Below, one piece after another: positions 33,604 to 42,852 of a DNA stretch of 64,000 bases. The position numbers and the translations under genes are program-made. How positions within the stretch are numbered: the stretch's first letter is position 1; each line of letters begins with the position of its first letter. Under the pieces are notes generated by a model. The model was not told the origin of the DNA and did not search any database. It saw nothing but the letters and a program-made list of their open reading frames with translations. The stretch is from Streptomyces sp. SID12501 (GTDB taxonomy: Bacteria; Actinomycetota; Actinomycetes; Streptomycetales; Streptomycetaceae), in contig NZ_JAAGLU010000011.1 in NCBI RefSeq assembly GCF_010550245.1, positions 1 through 64,000 on the forward strand, written 5' to 3'.

Positions 33604-35130
33604 TCACGCCGCCTCCAACCGGCCCGCAGCCATCCCGACCGCATCCAGCAACGCCATCCCCACGATCAGATCGGCGCCCCCGAACTCCGGATCGTCCAGC
33701 TCCGTCCCGTCATCCACGGCGAACAGCAACTTCTCCTCGCCCTGCCGATAAGCCGTACCGACCGGCGGACTGGCCGCGTGCACGGCCAACAGGGCCACCA
33801 GATACGGAAGTTCCGCATCCCGGAGACGCGCCTCGGCCAACAGCCCCGACAACCGCCGAGGCGCATCCGCGGGCAGGTCCAGCAGCTCCATCGCCGACGC
33901 CAGTTGCTCCTCGCTGAACCGGCTGTCGTCCGGTGTGGCGATGAGATCCGGCTCCGGCATCTCCGCCCCGAGATGTTCCCGCTCCACCGGTGGGGTCAGC
34001 AGTATGTCCACGAGGTCGCCGACCCGGACCGACACCGGCGTACGAAGCCCCGTCCCGCGCGCGAAGAACGCGTCGGTGACCCGCACCGCCGCCTCCAGGG
34101 GCAACGGCAGCACAGGGGCGACCAGATGCCCGTACAGATCGATCCCGGACGACGTCATCGGGGTCGCGAAAGCCTGCCGGTCCTGTTCCGCGCGGAACAG
34201 CGGGCCCGCCTCCAGCAGCCGGGACTGGAGCAGCGTGTGCCGCCGGATGCAGTCCTTCACGATGTCGACGAGTTCGGCGGCGCGCCGTTTCTGCTCCGGG
34301 TCCTCGGACTCGTCACGGGCCTTGCGGATGTTGGTCAGGATCGCGTTCTCATGGCGGTACCGGTCGGCGACATGGTCGAGCGCCTCGGCGATCATGTCGG
34401 GGACGGTCTGGAGCCAGTCCACCGCGCGCACGTTCCGCCGGGTCGCGTCCAGCGCCCGGCGCAGGATCTCCGAGTACTGCACGGTCCGGTAGCGGGCCTG
34501 CTCCGCGGCGAGCTGGGCGTCGGCCAGCCGGCCCCGGCTGATCAGCACCTCCAGCTTGACCTCGGCGGCGATCTGGGCGCTGGTGACGTCGGTGTCGAGG
34601 GCGCCGACGAGCACGTTGACCGCTTCGTCCGTCGTACGGAGGTAGACGCTTCCGCCGTACCCCGGGACCTCTTCGATCAGTTTGAAGTCGTAGTCACGGC
34701 GTACATACGTACCGTCCGGTGCGAACGTGCCGTATACGGCCCGGAAGCCGCGGTCGACGCTGCCGACGTTGATCAGGTTCTCGAGGACCCAGCGGGCGAC
34801 GCGCTCGTGCTCGGTGACGGGCCGTTGCGGGGCCTGGGCGGCGATGCGCGGGATGAGGCGGGCGACGATCTGGTCGTGGTCGGCGCCGGTGTCGAAGTCC
34901 ATGTTCAGGGTGACCAGGTCGATGGCCGAGAGGGCCACCTCCGCCATGCCGTACACCGAGTACTCGCCGGCGAGATTGGCCTTGCGCGCGTCCAGGTCGT
35001 GGAGCGGGGCGGTGCAGGCGAGCGCGCGCAGGCGACGTGCCAGTCCCTCGTCGGCGGCCGGGCCCGGAGCGGGGCGCGGCCCCGCGCTGAGCTGGGGCGG
35101 AACGCTGTCCGTCGATGCAGGCGAAGTCAC
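33604..35130 (-). CDS. MksF/JetA-like kleisin-family protein
   Basis: A 508-residue protein heading the SMC operon. The N-terminal third looks like a winged-helix segment (ERVARWVLENLINVGSVDRG, YVRRDYDFKLIEEVPGYGG). A long helical stretch follows (QYSEILRRALDATRRNVRAV, NAILTNIRKARDESEDPEQK), and a second globular part ends the protein. This matches MksF/JetA kleisins (about 500 aa), which bridge the SMC heads. GTG 35130 is preferred: TAGTCT lies 7 nt upstream and could give a leaderless message, although no good -35 is seen; the frame also opens at 35214. Family membership is inferred from size, order and fold pattern. Confidence 0.5.
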   Translation of the reverse strand: MTSPASTDSVPPQLSAGPRPAPGPAADEGLARRLRALACTAPLHDLDARKANLAGEYSVYGMAEVALSAIDLVTLNMDFDTGADHDQIVARLIPRIAAQAPQRPVTEHERVARWVLENLINVGSVDRGFRAVYGTFAPDGTYVRRDYDFKLIEEVPGYGGSVYLRTTDEAVNVLVGALDTDVTSAQIAAEVKLEVLISRGRLADAQLAAEQARYRTVQYSEILRRALDATRRNVRAVDWLQTVPDMIAEALDHVADRYRHENAILTNIRKARDESEDPEQKRRAAELVDIVKDCIRRHTLLQSRLLEAGPLFRAEQDRQAFATPMTSSGIDLYGHLVAPVLPLPLEAAVRVTDAFFARGTGLRTPVSVRVGDLVDILLTPPVEREHLGAEMPEPDLIATPDDSRFSEEQLASAMELLDLPADAPRRLSGLLAEARLRDAELPYLVALLAVHAASPPVGTAYRQGEEKLLFAVDDGTELDDPEFGGADLIVGMALLDAVGMAAGRLEAA

Positions 35131-35266
35131 GGTGCACAGACTAGGTCCTCGGTCTGACAACGGCCCAAACGACTCAGAAGCGACCCGCTGCCACCCCGCC
35201 ACCGTGCCGTTCACGCCCTGCGGAAGACCGCAGGTCCCGACCCCCGTACCGGCTTACCCGTACCCG

Positions 35267-35962
35267 CTACCCGTCCTCGCCCACCCGCCGCCGGTAGACC
35301 TCGACAACCCGTTTGAGCGAGTCGTCGAGATAGACCGAAAGCAGGCCCCCGGCCCGCTCCCGGTCGCCTGTCTGGAGGGCCTGCAGTATCTGCTGGTTGC
35401 GCGCGAGATAGGGCTCGTGCAGGCGCCGCGGGTCGTCCACGACGTGGAAGGCGAGGCGAAGTTCGGCGAAGACGCTGCGCATCAGCTCGTCGGTGCGGGC
35501 GCTGCCGGCCAGCGCGACGAGTTCGCCGTGGAAGTGGATGTTGGCCGTACCCAGCTTTTTCCAGTCACCGTCGCGCGCCGCCCGCTGCCCCTCCTCGACG
35601 GCCGCGGCGAGGTTCTCCAGGGCGTACGGCGGCTCACCGAGGCCGCGGACCACGGCGCACTCGACGAGGGCGCGGGTGCGGTAGATGTCCTCGACGTCCT
35701 CGACGGTGAGGACCCGCACGAAGACGCCCCTGTTGAGCTCGTGGATCAGCAGGCGTTCGTGCGTGAGCAGCCGGAACGCCTCGCGCAGCGTGTTGCGCGA
35801 GACACCGAGGGCCCCGCCGATGCTGTCCTCGGAGAGCCGGGTCCCGGGCGGGAAGTACCCGTCGGCGATACGGCTTCTGAGGATGTCCGACACCCGCTCG
35901 GCCGTACTGGTGCGCCCGAGGAGCGCACGGTCGTCGGCCAGTCCCGTCAGCTGCTCTGCCAT
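35267..35962 (-). CDS. FadR-subfamily GntR regulator (FCD domain)
   Basis: A 231-residue repressor. The N-terminal winged helix (about 20-85) contains LRSRIADGYFPPGTRLSED and GALGVSRNTLREAFRLL. The C-terminal all-helical FCD ligand domain has RTRALVECAVVRG, IHFHGELVALAGS and FHVVDDP. FCD domains usually bind organic acids, often with a metal held by Asp and His residues. It is divergent from the MFS-pxp operon and a perfect 19-bp palindrome lies in the shared intergenic region, so it very probably regulates transport and breakdown of a 5-oxoproline- or glutamate-related acid. ATG 35962 lacks a strong Shine-Dalgarno. Confidence 0.87.
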   Translation of the reverse strand: MAEQLTGLADDRALLGRTSTAERVSDILRSRIADGYFPPGTRLSEDSIGGALGVSRNTLREAFRLLTHERLLIHELNRGVFVRVLTVEDVEDIYRTRALVECAVVRGLGEPPYALENLAAAVEEGQRAARDGDWKKLGTANIHFHGELVALAGSARTDELMRSVFAELRLAFHVVDDPRRLHEPYLARNQQILQALQTGDRERAGGLLSVYLDDSLKRVVEVYRRRVGEDG

Positions 35963-36006
35963 GCCCGGAATTCAATCGTAGATACAAGAACGAAACAACA
36001 CGGGTA

Positions 36007-36036
36007 TTGAAGGATCGTTCAACGATCCTCTACCTT
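36007..36036 (+). promoter_or_regulatory. Promoter with embedded palindromic operator for the MFS-pxp operon
   Basis: TTGAAG (36007-36012), 18-bp spacer, TACCTT (36031-36036). The spacer is occupied by the perfect palindrome AGGATCGTT-c-AACGATCCT (36011-36029). An operator between -35 and -10 implies repression, most simply by the divergent FCD regulator. Confidence 0.65.
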
Positions 36037-36128
36037 GCTGAACAGACACCGCGGGATCCACGCGGTGCCGACCGCTCCCGCACCGCTCATTCCTCAAGCA
36101 CTCTCCGTCCCTCATCTGCGAGGTGCAC

Positions 36129-37448
36129 ATGAGCACGACCCCTCCACCGCAGGCCCTGGCCGCCGAATCCCGCCCCGGAGCGGGTGAACCCGCTGTCGAC
36201 GACGGCGCGTTCGCCTGGCTGCGGGCACTGGGCCCGCGCGGTCGCCGTGCCTTCGGCGGCGCGTTCGGCGGCTACGCCCTGGACTCGTACGACTACTTCA
36301 CACTGCCCCTGACCATGGTGGCGCTGTCCGCGTACTTCGGTCTGGACAGCGGCCAGACCGGGCTGTTCACCACCGTCACCCTGGTCGTCTCCGCGGTGGG
36401 CGGCGCCGGCGCGGGGGTACTCGCGGACCGGATCGGCCGGGTCAAGGCACTGATGATCACGGTGATCACGTACGCGGTCTTCACCGTCGCCTGCGGCTTC
36501 GCACCCAACTACGAGACGCTGCTGGTGTTCCGCGCCCTCCAGGGCCTCGGTTTCGGCGGCGAATGGGCCGTCGGCGCGATCCTGGTGGCCGAGTACGCGA
36601 GCCCGAAGCACCGCGGCCGTACGCTCGGCGCGATCCAGAGTTCCTGGGCCGTGGGCTGGGGCCTGGCCGTGGTCGTCTACACCGTGGTCTTCTCGTTCCT
36701 CGACGACGACCTGGCCTGGCGCGTGATGTTCTGGACCGGCGCTCTGCCCGCGCTGCTGGTCATCTGGGTGCGACGCTCGGTGCAGGACGCGCCCCGGGCG
36801 GTCGCCGAGCGCGAGAAGAACCCCCAGAAGGGCTCGTTCGCCGCGATCTTCAAGCCCGGCACACCCGAGGCACCCGGACTGCTGCGCATCACGGTCTTCG
36901 CGGGCCTGCTGTCCACCGGTGTACAGGGCGGCTACTACACCCTCGCCACTTGGGTGCCCACCTACCTGAAGACGGAGCGCGGACTGTCGGTCGTCGGCAC
37001 CGGTTCGTATCTCGCCTTCCTGATCTCCGGAGCCTTCATCGGCTATCTGACCGGCGGATACCTCACCGACCGGATCGGCCGCAAGCGCAACATCTGGCTG
37101 TTCGCGGTCCTCTCGGCGCTGTGCATCCTCGCCTACGCGAACATCCCCGACGGCGCCAACACCCTTCTCCTGGTGCTCGGTTTCCCGCTCGGGTTCTGTA
37201 TGTCGGCGATCTTCAGCGGCTTCGGCTCCTATCTGAGCGAGCTGTACCCGACCGCCGTACGCGGCACGGGACAGGGCTTCACCTACAACACCGGCCGCGC
37301 CGTCGGCGCCGTCTTCCCCACCACGGTCGGTTTCCTGGCCGACAGTTGGGGCGTGGGCGGCGCGCTGGTCTTCGGCGCGATCGGATACGGCATCGCCGCC
37401 CTGGCACTGCTCGGCCTGCCGGAGACCCGCGGAAAGGAACTCCAGTGA
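36129..37448 (+). CDS. MFS transporter, aromatic acid/sialate:H+ symporter type
   Basis: A 439-residue carrier with about 12 membrane helices. Motifs include [20 protein letters not shown], the loop-2 motif [14 protein letters not shown] and its repeat [15 protein letters not shown], and [19 protein letters not shown], typical of the AHS/sialate-type symporter branch. ATG 36129 follows GAGG; a GTG two codons upstream is less well placed. The stop overlaps the next gene's GTG by four bases, so it is translationally coupled to the cyclase-like and PxpABC genes. The likely substrate is a small carboxylic acid such as 5-oxoproline, by context. Confidence 0.85.
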   Translation: MSTTPPPQALAAESRPGAGEPAVDDGAFAWLRALGPRGRRAFGGAFGGYALDSYDYFTLPLTMVALSAYFGLDSGQTGLFTTVTLVVSAVGGAGAGVLADRIGRVKALMITVITYAVFTVACGFAPNYETLLVFRALQGLGFGGEWAVGAILVAEYASPKHRGRTLGAIQSSWAVGWGLAVVVYTVVFSFLDDDLAWRVMFWTGALPALLVIWVRRSVQDAPRAVAEREKNPQKGSFAAIFKPGTPEAPGLLRITVFAGLLSTGVQGGYYTLATWVPTYLKTERGLSVVGTGSYLAFLISGAFIGYLTGGYLTDRIGRKRNIWLFAVLSALCILAYANIPDGANTLLLVLGFPLGFCMSAIFSGFGSYLSELYPTAVRGTGQGFTYNTGRAVGAVFPTTVGFLADSWGVGGALVFGAIGYGIAALALLGLPETRGKELQ

Positions 37449-38266
37449 ACCGTACGGACGACCGCCCCCTGTCCCTCCTCGACGAGCACGCGCACGCGTG
37501 GAGCCCGAAATCCGCGCGAGCCCGGTTCCGCGCGGGCCTGACGGGCCCCACGGCGGGCGTCGCCGCCGGCCACACCCAGGTCAACCTGATCTCGGTGCCC
37601 GCCGACTGGGCGTACGACATGCTGCTGTTCTGTCAGCGCAACCAGAAACCCTGCCCGGTACTCGACGTCACGGACGCCGGTTCCTGGACCACCGTCCTCG
37701 CCGAGGGCGCGGACCTGCGCACCGACCTGCCGCGCTACCGGGTCTGGCGGGACGGCGAACTGACGGAGGAACCCACGGACGTGCTCGCCCACTGGCGCGC
37801 CGATCTCGTGACGTTCCTCATCGGGTGCAGCTTCACCTTCGAGTGGGCGCTCGCCGAAGCGGGCGTCCCGATCAGGCACATCGAACAGGGGCGCAACGTC
37901 CCGATGTACGTGACCGACCGTCAGTGCCGTCCCGCCGGGCGGCTGCACGGCCCCATGGTGGTGTCCATGCGTCCGGTGCCGCCGCAGCATCTGGCAGCCG
38001 CCATCCGGGAGAGCAGCCTGCTCCCGGCGGTGCACGGCAGCCCCGTACACTGCGGCGATCCGTCGGGGCTCGGCATCGACGACCTCGGCCGGCCGGACTT
38101 CGGCGAACCGGTGGACCTCGCGCCGGACGACATCCCGGTGTTCTGGGCCTGCGGGGTGACCCCGCAGGCCGCGGTGATGGCGTCCCGCCCGCCCTTCGCC
38201 ATCACACACGCGCCGGGCCAGATGTTCCTCACCGACACCCGCGACGAGCAGTACCGCGTCGCCTGA
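37445..38266 (+). CDS. DUF1445 / D-glutamate cyclase-like protein (putative hydro-lyase)
   Basis: A 273-residue DUF1445 protein. The mammalian member DGLUCY reversibly cyclises D-glutamate to 5-oxo-D-proline; bacterial ones are annotated as putative hydro-lyases. Family blocks seen: [79 protein letters not shown], and [11 protein letters not shown] near the end. GTG 37445 overlaps the MFS stop (GTGA). Placement directly before pxpABC links it to 5-oxoproline metabolism and supports cyclase or related activity, although the stereochemistry problem (PxpABC acts on the L-form) is not solved by sequence. Confidence 0.85.
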   Translation: MNRTDDRPLSLLDEHAHAWSPKSARARFRAGLTGPTAGVAAGHTQVNLISVPADWAYDMLLFCQRNQKPCPVLDVTDAGSWTTVLAEGADLRTDLPRYRVWRDGELTEEPTDVLAHWRADLVTFLIGCSFTFEWALAEAGVPIRHIEQGRNVPMYVTDRQCRPAGRLHGPMVVSMRPVPPQHLAAAIRESSLLPAVHGSPVHCGDPSGLGIDDLGRPDFGEPVDLAPDDIPVFWACGVTPQAAVMASRPPFAITHAPGQMFLTDTRDEQYRVA

Positions 38267-38291
38267 CCGGAGCGTGACAGGAGTCCGGAAC

Positions 38292-39044
38292 ATGATCGAC
38301 CTCAACGCCGACCTCGGCGAGGGCTTCGGCCGCTGGCGGCTCACCGACGACGAACAGCTGCTGTCCGTCGTCACCAGCGCCAACGTGGCCTGCGGCTTCC
38401 ACGCCGGGGACCCGGTCACCATGCGGCGGGTGTGCGACCTGGCGGCCGAGCGCGGCGTACGGATCGGCGCCCAGGTCTCCTACCGCGACCTGGCCGGCTT
38501 CGGGCGGCGCGCGATGGACGTGCCGCCCGACGAACTGGCGGCCGAGGTGGCCTACCAGATCGGCGCCCTGGAGGTGTTCGCACGCGCGGCGGGCACGCGC
38601 GTGTCGTACGTCAAGCCGCACGGCGCGCTGTACAACCGCGTCGTGCACGACGCGGAGCAGGCGGGGGCGGTGATCGCCGGCGTGCTTCTGGCCGGCAAGG
38701 GACTGCCGGTGCTCGGGCTGCCGGGCTCGCGCCTGCTGGAACTCGCCGAGGGGGCGGGCCTCCCGGCCGTCCCCGAGGCGTTCGCCGACCGCGCGTACAC
38801 CGAGGAGGCCACTCTCGTGCCGCGCGGCCAGGAAGGGGCACTGGTGACCGACCCGGAGGCCGTCGTGGCGCGTTCGGTGACCCTCGCCCGGACCGGCGTG
38901 GTCGCGTCGCTCTCCGGGACGCTCCTAGCGATCAGCGCTCGCTCCCTGTGCGTACACGGCGACACACCAGGCGCGGTGGACCTGGCCCGCCGGGTCCGCG
39001 AGCGCCTGGAGGCGTCGGGCATCCGCGTGGAGGCCTTCGCATGA
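38292..39044 (+). CDS. pxpA: 5-oxoprolinase subunit PxpA (LamB/YcsF family)
   Basis: A 250-residue TIM-barrel protein of the LamB/YcsF family. With PxpB and PxpC it forms the ATP-dependent 5-oxoprolinase that opens 5-oxo-L-proline to L-glutamate. Signature MIDLNADLGEGFGRW at the start and SANVACGFHAGDP at about 34-46, plus YVKPHGALYN, all typical. ATG 38292 follows AGGAG (38279-38283). Its stop overlaps pxpB (ATGA), so translation is coupled. Confidence 0.93.
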   Translation: MIDLNADLGEGFGRWRLTDDEQLLSVVTSANVACGFHAGDPVTMRRVCDLAAERGVRIGAQVSYRDLAGFGRRAMDVPPDELAAEVAYQIGALEVFARAAGTRVSYVKPHGALYNRVVHDAEQAGAVIAGVLLAGKGLPVLGLPGSRLLELAEGAGLPAVPEAFADRAYTEEATLVPRGQEGALVTDPEAVVARSVTLARTGVVASLSGTLLAISARSLCVHGDTPGAVDLARRVRERLEASGIRVEAFA

Positions 39045-39688
39045 GCGCGACGAGCGGTACGACGCACGGGATGAGGGCGCTGCCCGTCGGCGACGACGCG
39101 CTGCTGGTCGAGGTCTCCTCCGGCGAACAGGCCCAGGCTCTGCACGCCGAACTGCTGCGCCGCCGCGCGGAGGGCACCCTGTCCGTACGGGAGATCGTCC
39201 CCGCCGCCCGTACGGTCCTCCTCGACGGCCTCGACGACCCCGCCCGGCTGGCCTCGGAACTGACCGCCTCCGAAGTGCCCCCGGCGCTCCCCCTGACCCA
39301 GGAGTTCATCGAACTCCCGATCCGCTACGACGGCCCTGACCTCGCCGACGTCGCCGCCCTGTGGGGCGTGTCCGAGGAAGCGGTGGCACGCATCCACGCG
39401 GCCACCGAGTTCCGGGTCGCCTTCTGCGGCTTCGCGCCCGGCTTCGGGTACCTCACCGGTCTCCCCGCGCGCTACGACGTACCGCGCAGGGCCACCCCGC
39501 GGACGTCCGTCCCGGCCGGTGCGGTGGGACTGGCGGGTCCGTACACAGGCGTGTACCCGCGTTCCTCGCCGGGCGGCTGGCAGCTGATCGGTACGACGGG
39601 CGCGGTCCTGTGGGACCACACGCGCGTGCCGGCCGCACTGCTGTCCCCGGGCACCCGGGTCCGTTTCGTCCCGGTGGGCCGCCCATGA
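39041..39688 (+). CDS. pxpB: 5-oxoprolinase subunit PxpB (KipI-like)
   Basis: A 215-residue member of the allophanate-hydrolase subunit 1/KipI family. The diagnostic block CGFAPGFGYLTGLP and the following VPRRATPRTSVPAGAVGLAG are intact, with YPRSSPGGWQLIGTT near the C-terminus. It works with PxpC in the ATP-dependent phosphorylation of 5-oxoproline. In Bacillus the homologue KipI also inhibits the sporulation kinase KinA, but that partner does not exist here. Coupled by 4-bp overlaps to pxpA and pxpC. Confidence 0.92.
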   Translation: MSATSGTTHGMRALPVGDDALLVEVSSGEQAQALHAELLRRRAEGTLSVREIVPAARTVLLDGLDDPARLASELTASEVPPALPLTQEFIELPIRYDGPDLADVAALWGVSEEAVARIHAATEFRVAFCGFAPGFGYLTGLPARYDVPRRATPRTSVPAGAVGLAGPYTGVYPRSSPGGWQLIGTTGAVLWDHTRVPAALLSPGTRVRFVPVGRP

Positions 39689-40554
39689 CGGATCGTGCGC
39701 TCGCCGTCGTACGGGCGGGGGCGCTGACCACCGTGCAGGACCTGGGGCGTCCCGGGTACGCCCATCTCGGGGTGCCGCGATCCGGCGCCCTGGACTCGCC
39801 CACAGCCGCGCTCGTCAACCGGCTGGTCGGCAACCCGTCCGGGGCGGCCGTTCTGGAGACCACCCTCAACGGCTGCGCCCTGCGCCCCCGTTGCCCGGTC
39901 ACCGTCGCGGTCGGCGGCGCCCCCTGCCGGGTCACCGTCGACGGTCGCCCGGTGGCCTGGGGCGCTCCGGTGCGGGTGCCCGCCGGCGCGCTGCTGAACG
40001 TCGGAGCCGCCCTGACCGGAGTACGCGGTTACGTGGCCGTCTCCGGCGGAGTCGCCGTCGAACCGGTGCTCGGCAGCCGCTCCACCGACCTGCTGTCCGG
40101 CCTGGGCCCGCCGCCCCTCACGGACGGCGCGGTGCTGCCCCTCGGGCACGTGATCGGCGGGCACGCACGCGTGGACGTCGCTCCGCAGCCCGCGCCCCCG
40201 GCCGAACTCGTGCTCCGGGTCACCGTCGGGCCACGCGACGACTGGTTCACTCCGGCGGCGCTACGGGCCTTCACCACGTCCACGTACCGGGTGTCCTCCG
40301 CGAGCAACCGCATCGGGCTGCGCACGGAGGGCCCTTCCCTGGAGCGGGCCTTCTCCGGCGAACTCCCCAGCGAGGGCATGGTCCTGGGCGCGGTCCAGGT
40401 GCCCCCGGACGGCAGGCCGGTGGTCTTCCTCGCCGACCATCCCACCACCGGCGGCTACCCGGTGATCGCCGTCGTCCGCACCGCGGACCTGCGCGCCGCC
40501 GCCCAGGCGGCGCCGGGCACCCCGGTCAGATTCGTGCCCGCGCACCGCCGCTGA
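39685..40554 (+). CDS. pxpC: 5-oxoprolinase subunit PxpC (KipA-like)
   Basis: A 289-residue allophanate-hydrolase subunit 2/KipA family protein and last gene of the operon. Typical blocks: VQDLGRPGYAHLGVPRSGAL, NRLVGNPSGAAVLE, SSASNRIGLRTEGP and DHPTTGGYPVIAVV. Completes the PxpABC enzyme. The five coupled genes (carrier, cyclase-like, PxpA, B, C) give a self-contained route for taking up and opening 5-oxoproline or related lactams to glutamate. 241 bp without a recognised gene follow before the convergent SGNH gene. Confidence 0.92.
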   Translation: MTDRALAVVRAGALTTVQDLGRPGYAHLGVPRSGALDSPTAALVNRLVGNPSGAAVLETTLNGCALRPRCPVTVAVGGAPCRVTVDGRPVAWGAPVRVPAGALLNVGAALTGVRGYVAVSGGVAVEPVLGSRSTDLLSGLGPPPLTDGAVLPLGHVIGGHARVDVAPQPAPPAELVLRVTVGPRDDWFTPAALRAFTTSTYRVSSASNRIGLRTEGPSLERAFSGELPSEGMVLGAVQVPPDGRPVVFLADHPTTGGYPVIAVVRTADLRAAAQAAPGTPVRFVPAHRR

Positions 40555-40795
40555 GCCACCCTGGGCCGGTCCGGCGGATCAGGCCGGAGACGCGGCGCTG
40601 CGGTGCCACCAGCTGCTCCGCGACGGGCGCCCGTCTGCGGCGGACGACGCGGTTGCCGACTCCCCGCCGCGTCGCCCGACGTGGCCACAGCTGATGTCGG
40701 CGTCCCTTCCGCCTTTCAGCCGGACCCACCGAATCCGCGCTCGCCCGTGCCTGTTCGGCGCCGTAGCCGTCCTCCACCCGATCCGCCGGCCAGGC

Positions 40796-41653
40796 CTACG
40801 CCACGTCCGGCTCGGCCCGGTGCTCCGCCACCGTCAGGGCGGCCAGCGCCGCCACGACGGCGTGGGACGCCCCCAGGTCGAGGCGGGCACTGGTGCCCCG
40901 CGCGCGGTGCCGGACCTCCTGAGCGGCGAGCCGGAGGAGCTGCGGCAACAGGTCCGTGCACCGCCGCGCCACCCAACCCGTGCCCGCGGTGGCCAGCCAG
41001 CGCAGACTCTCCGATCGGGTGGGCGCGGGATGTTCCGGCTCGAGCGACGGACCCGCCCCGCCCGTGACGCCCGCGTCCGCGAGCAGCGCGTGGAAGCGGA
41101 CCGCGAGCTGCCGGTGCCCCTGCTCGCCGGGATGCAGCCGGTCCGCGCTCCACATCTCGCGCCCGCTGAGCCACTCCCCCTCGGCCGCGTGCAGATGCAC
41201 GGCCCCGTAGCGCTCGGAGAGCGCGTGGACGACGGTGTTGACCGCCCGCTGCCGCCGGGCCAGCGGGTTCGCCAGGACACCGGGCAGCCCCAGCATCGTC
41301 CCGGGGTCGGGCAGACACGCCGTGAGCAGGAGCGCGCCCCGCTCGGTGAAGGCCGCGTACACCTCGTCCAGCCGGGCGGCCACCGCGTGGATGTCGAACG
41401 TGCGGCGCAGTGTGTCGTTCACCCCGATGACCACGGACACGACGTCCGGCTCCAGGTCGAGCCCGGCCGGCGTCTGCCGTTCCCGCACGTCACGCGTCTG
41501 CGCGCCGCTGACCGCGAGGTTGGTGAACTCCACCGGCGTGTCGCCGAACCCGTCGGCGAGCAGCGCGGCCCAGCCGCGCCAGGCGCCGTCCACGGGATCG
41601 CCCACACCCTCGGTCAGCGAGTCACCGAGCGCCACGAACCGCAGGGGTCTCAT
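40796..41653 (-). CDS. SGNH/GDSL hydrolase
   Basis: A 285-residue serine esterase/lipase-like protein without a signal peptide. All four SGNH blocks are present: GDSLTEG with nucleophile Ser12, Gly50 in NLAVSGAQ, Asn79 in IGVND, and Asp171/His174 in ADRLHPGEQGH. The last 80 residues are a less conserved Ala/Arg-rich extension. ATG 41653 overlaps the stop of the glycosyltransferase gene upstream by four bases. The acyl substrate is unknown; linkage to two glycosyltransferases hints at deacylation of a glycolipid or glycan. Confidence 0.85.
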   Translation of the reverse strand: MRPLRFVALGDSLTEGVGDPVDGAWRGWAALLADGFGDTPVEFTNLAVSGAQTRDVRERQTPAGLDLEPDVVSVVIGVNDTLRRTFDIHAVAARLDEVYAAFTERGALLLTACLPDPGTMLGLPGVLANPLARRQRAVNTVVHALSERYGAVHLHAAEGEWLSGREMWSADRLHPGEQGHRQLAVRFHALLADAGVTGGAGPSLEPEHPAPTRSESLRWLATAGTGWVARRCTDLLPQLLRLAAQEVRHRARGTSARLDLGASHAVVAALAALTVAEHRAEPDVA

Positions 41654-42852
41654 CCGACGCCCTCCGGTACGACGGGCCGCACGGGAACGTCACCGACGGA
41701 CGGCACCACCGCGTCGTGCGCCGCGAGGAACGCCTCGACCGCTGCCGGCCAGCCGAAACACTCCGCACGCGTGCGTGCGTTCGCCCGGCGCTCGTGCTCG
41801 GGCCGCCCCAGCAGCAGCCGTACGGCGGCCGCGAACGCCTCTCCGTCGTCGGCGGCGACGGCCCCGGCGGACCCGATCACCTCGGGCAGCGCGGAGGACG
41901 CGCTGACGACCACGGGTGTGCCGCAGGCCATCGCCTCCAGCGCGGCGAGCCCGAACGTCTCCGCGGGCCCGGGCGACAGGCACACGTCGGCGGACGCCTG
42001 GAGTCCGCCCAGCAGTGCGCGGTCGGTGACGTGCCCGAGGAAGGTGACCGGCAGCCCGCGCTCCCGCGCCCGCTGCTCCAAGCGGGCCCTCAGCGGCCCG
42101 TCCCCGGCCACCACCAGCTTCGCCCGCTGTCCGCGCCGCAGGAGTGCCTCCAGGGCGTCCAGCGCCGTACCGGGCCGCTTCTCGACGGACAGCCGGGAGC
42201 ACATCACCAGGAGCAGTTCGTCCCCGCGCGCGTGCGCGGCCCGCACCGCCGGGTCCCGCAGTGACGGATGCCGCCGCACCAGGTCGACGCCCAGCGGAGC
42301 CCGTACGACATTGCGCGCCCCGATCCGCACGAACTCCCGCTCGGCGAACTCCGTGGTGCACACCACGCGCGCGTAGGTGTGTGCCGTACGGACGTTGAGG
42401 GCGTCGGCGGCGCGCCGGGAGAGGTTCTCCGACAGGCCCCAGGTGCGCAGGACGCCGTCGGCGGTCTCGTGGGAGACCATCACCGCGGGGACGCGGGCCC
42501 GGCGCGCCCATCTGCCGGTCCACCTGAGGGTCGTCCGGTCGGACACCTCCAGGCGGTCGGGCGCGAGTTCTTCCAGGAGGGCGGCGACGCGCCGCTTGTC
42601 CGTGAGGACGCGGTAGCCGCCTGTGCCGGGCAGCAGCGGGCCGGGCAGAGTGATCACGCGCCCTTGTTCGGTGTCGCGGTCGCTCACCCGCTCACCGGGG
42701 ACGATCAGGACGGGGTCGTGCCCGGCGGCCCGGTAGCCGGCGCCCAGTTCGCGCAGCGCGGTGCGCAGGCCGCCCGAGGCGGGGGCGACGAAGTTCGCCA
42801 GCCGGACGATGCGCAGCGGTCCGCTCGCGCCCCGTGGTGTCTCGCCGTTCAT
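41650..42852 (-). CDS. GT4-family glycosyltransferase
   Basis: A 400-residue GT-B retaining glycosyltransferase. The N-terminal acceptor domain has ANFVAPASGGLRTALREL. The C-terminal nucleotide-sugar domain shows CSRLSVEKRPGTALDAL, VVAGDGPLR, FLGHVTD and the EX7E-type block GPAETFGLAALEAMACG. No membrane helix, so cytoplasmic or peripheral. Overlaps both neighbours by four bases, so the three genes 43973-40796 form a tightly coupled unit. Resembles mannosyltransferases that build actinomycete phosphatidylinositol mannoside-type or lipid-linked glycans, but donor and acceptor are not proven. Confidence 0.88.
   Translation of the reverse strand: MNGETPRGASGPLRIVRLANFVAPASGGLRTALRELGAGYRAAGHDPVLIVPGERVSDRDTEQGRVITLPGPLLPGTGGYRVLTDKRRVAALLEELAPDRLEVSDRTTLRWTGRWARRARVPAVMVSHETADGVLRTWGLSENLSRRAADALNVRTAHTYARVVCTTEFAEREFVRIGARNVVRAPLGVDLVRRHPSLRDPAVRAAHARGDELLLVMCSRLSVEKRPGTALDALEALLRRGQRAKLVVAGDGPLRARLEQRARERGLPVTFLGHVTDRALLGGLQASADVCLSPGPAETFGLAALEAMACGTPVVVSASSALPEVIGSAGAVAADDGEAFAAAVRLLLGRPEHERRANARTRAECFGWPAAVEAFLAAHDAVVPSVGDVPVRPVVPEGVG

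Noticed and set aside
27783..35130. Calling the SMC operon a complete Wadjet defence system
   Set aside because: The JetD nuclease is missing, neighbours are metabolic genes, and the Walker B motif is altered. Only a Wadjet/Mks-like label is supported.
40555..40795. Possible small gene between pxpC and the SGNH gene
   Set aside because: Frames here are short, Arg/Pro-rich, and lack ribosome sites.
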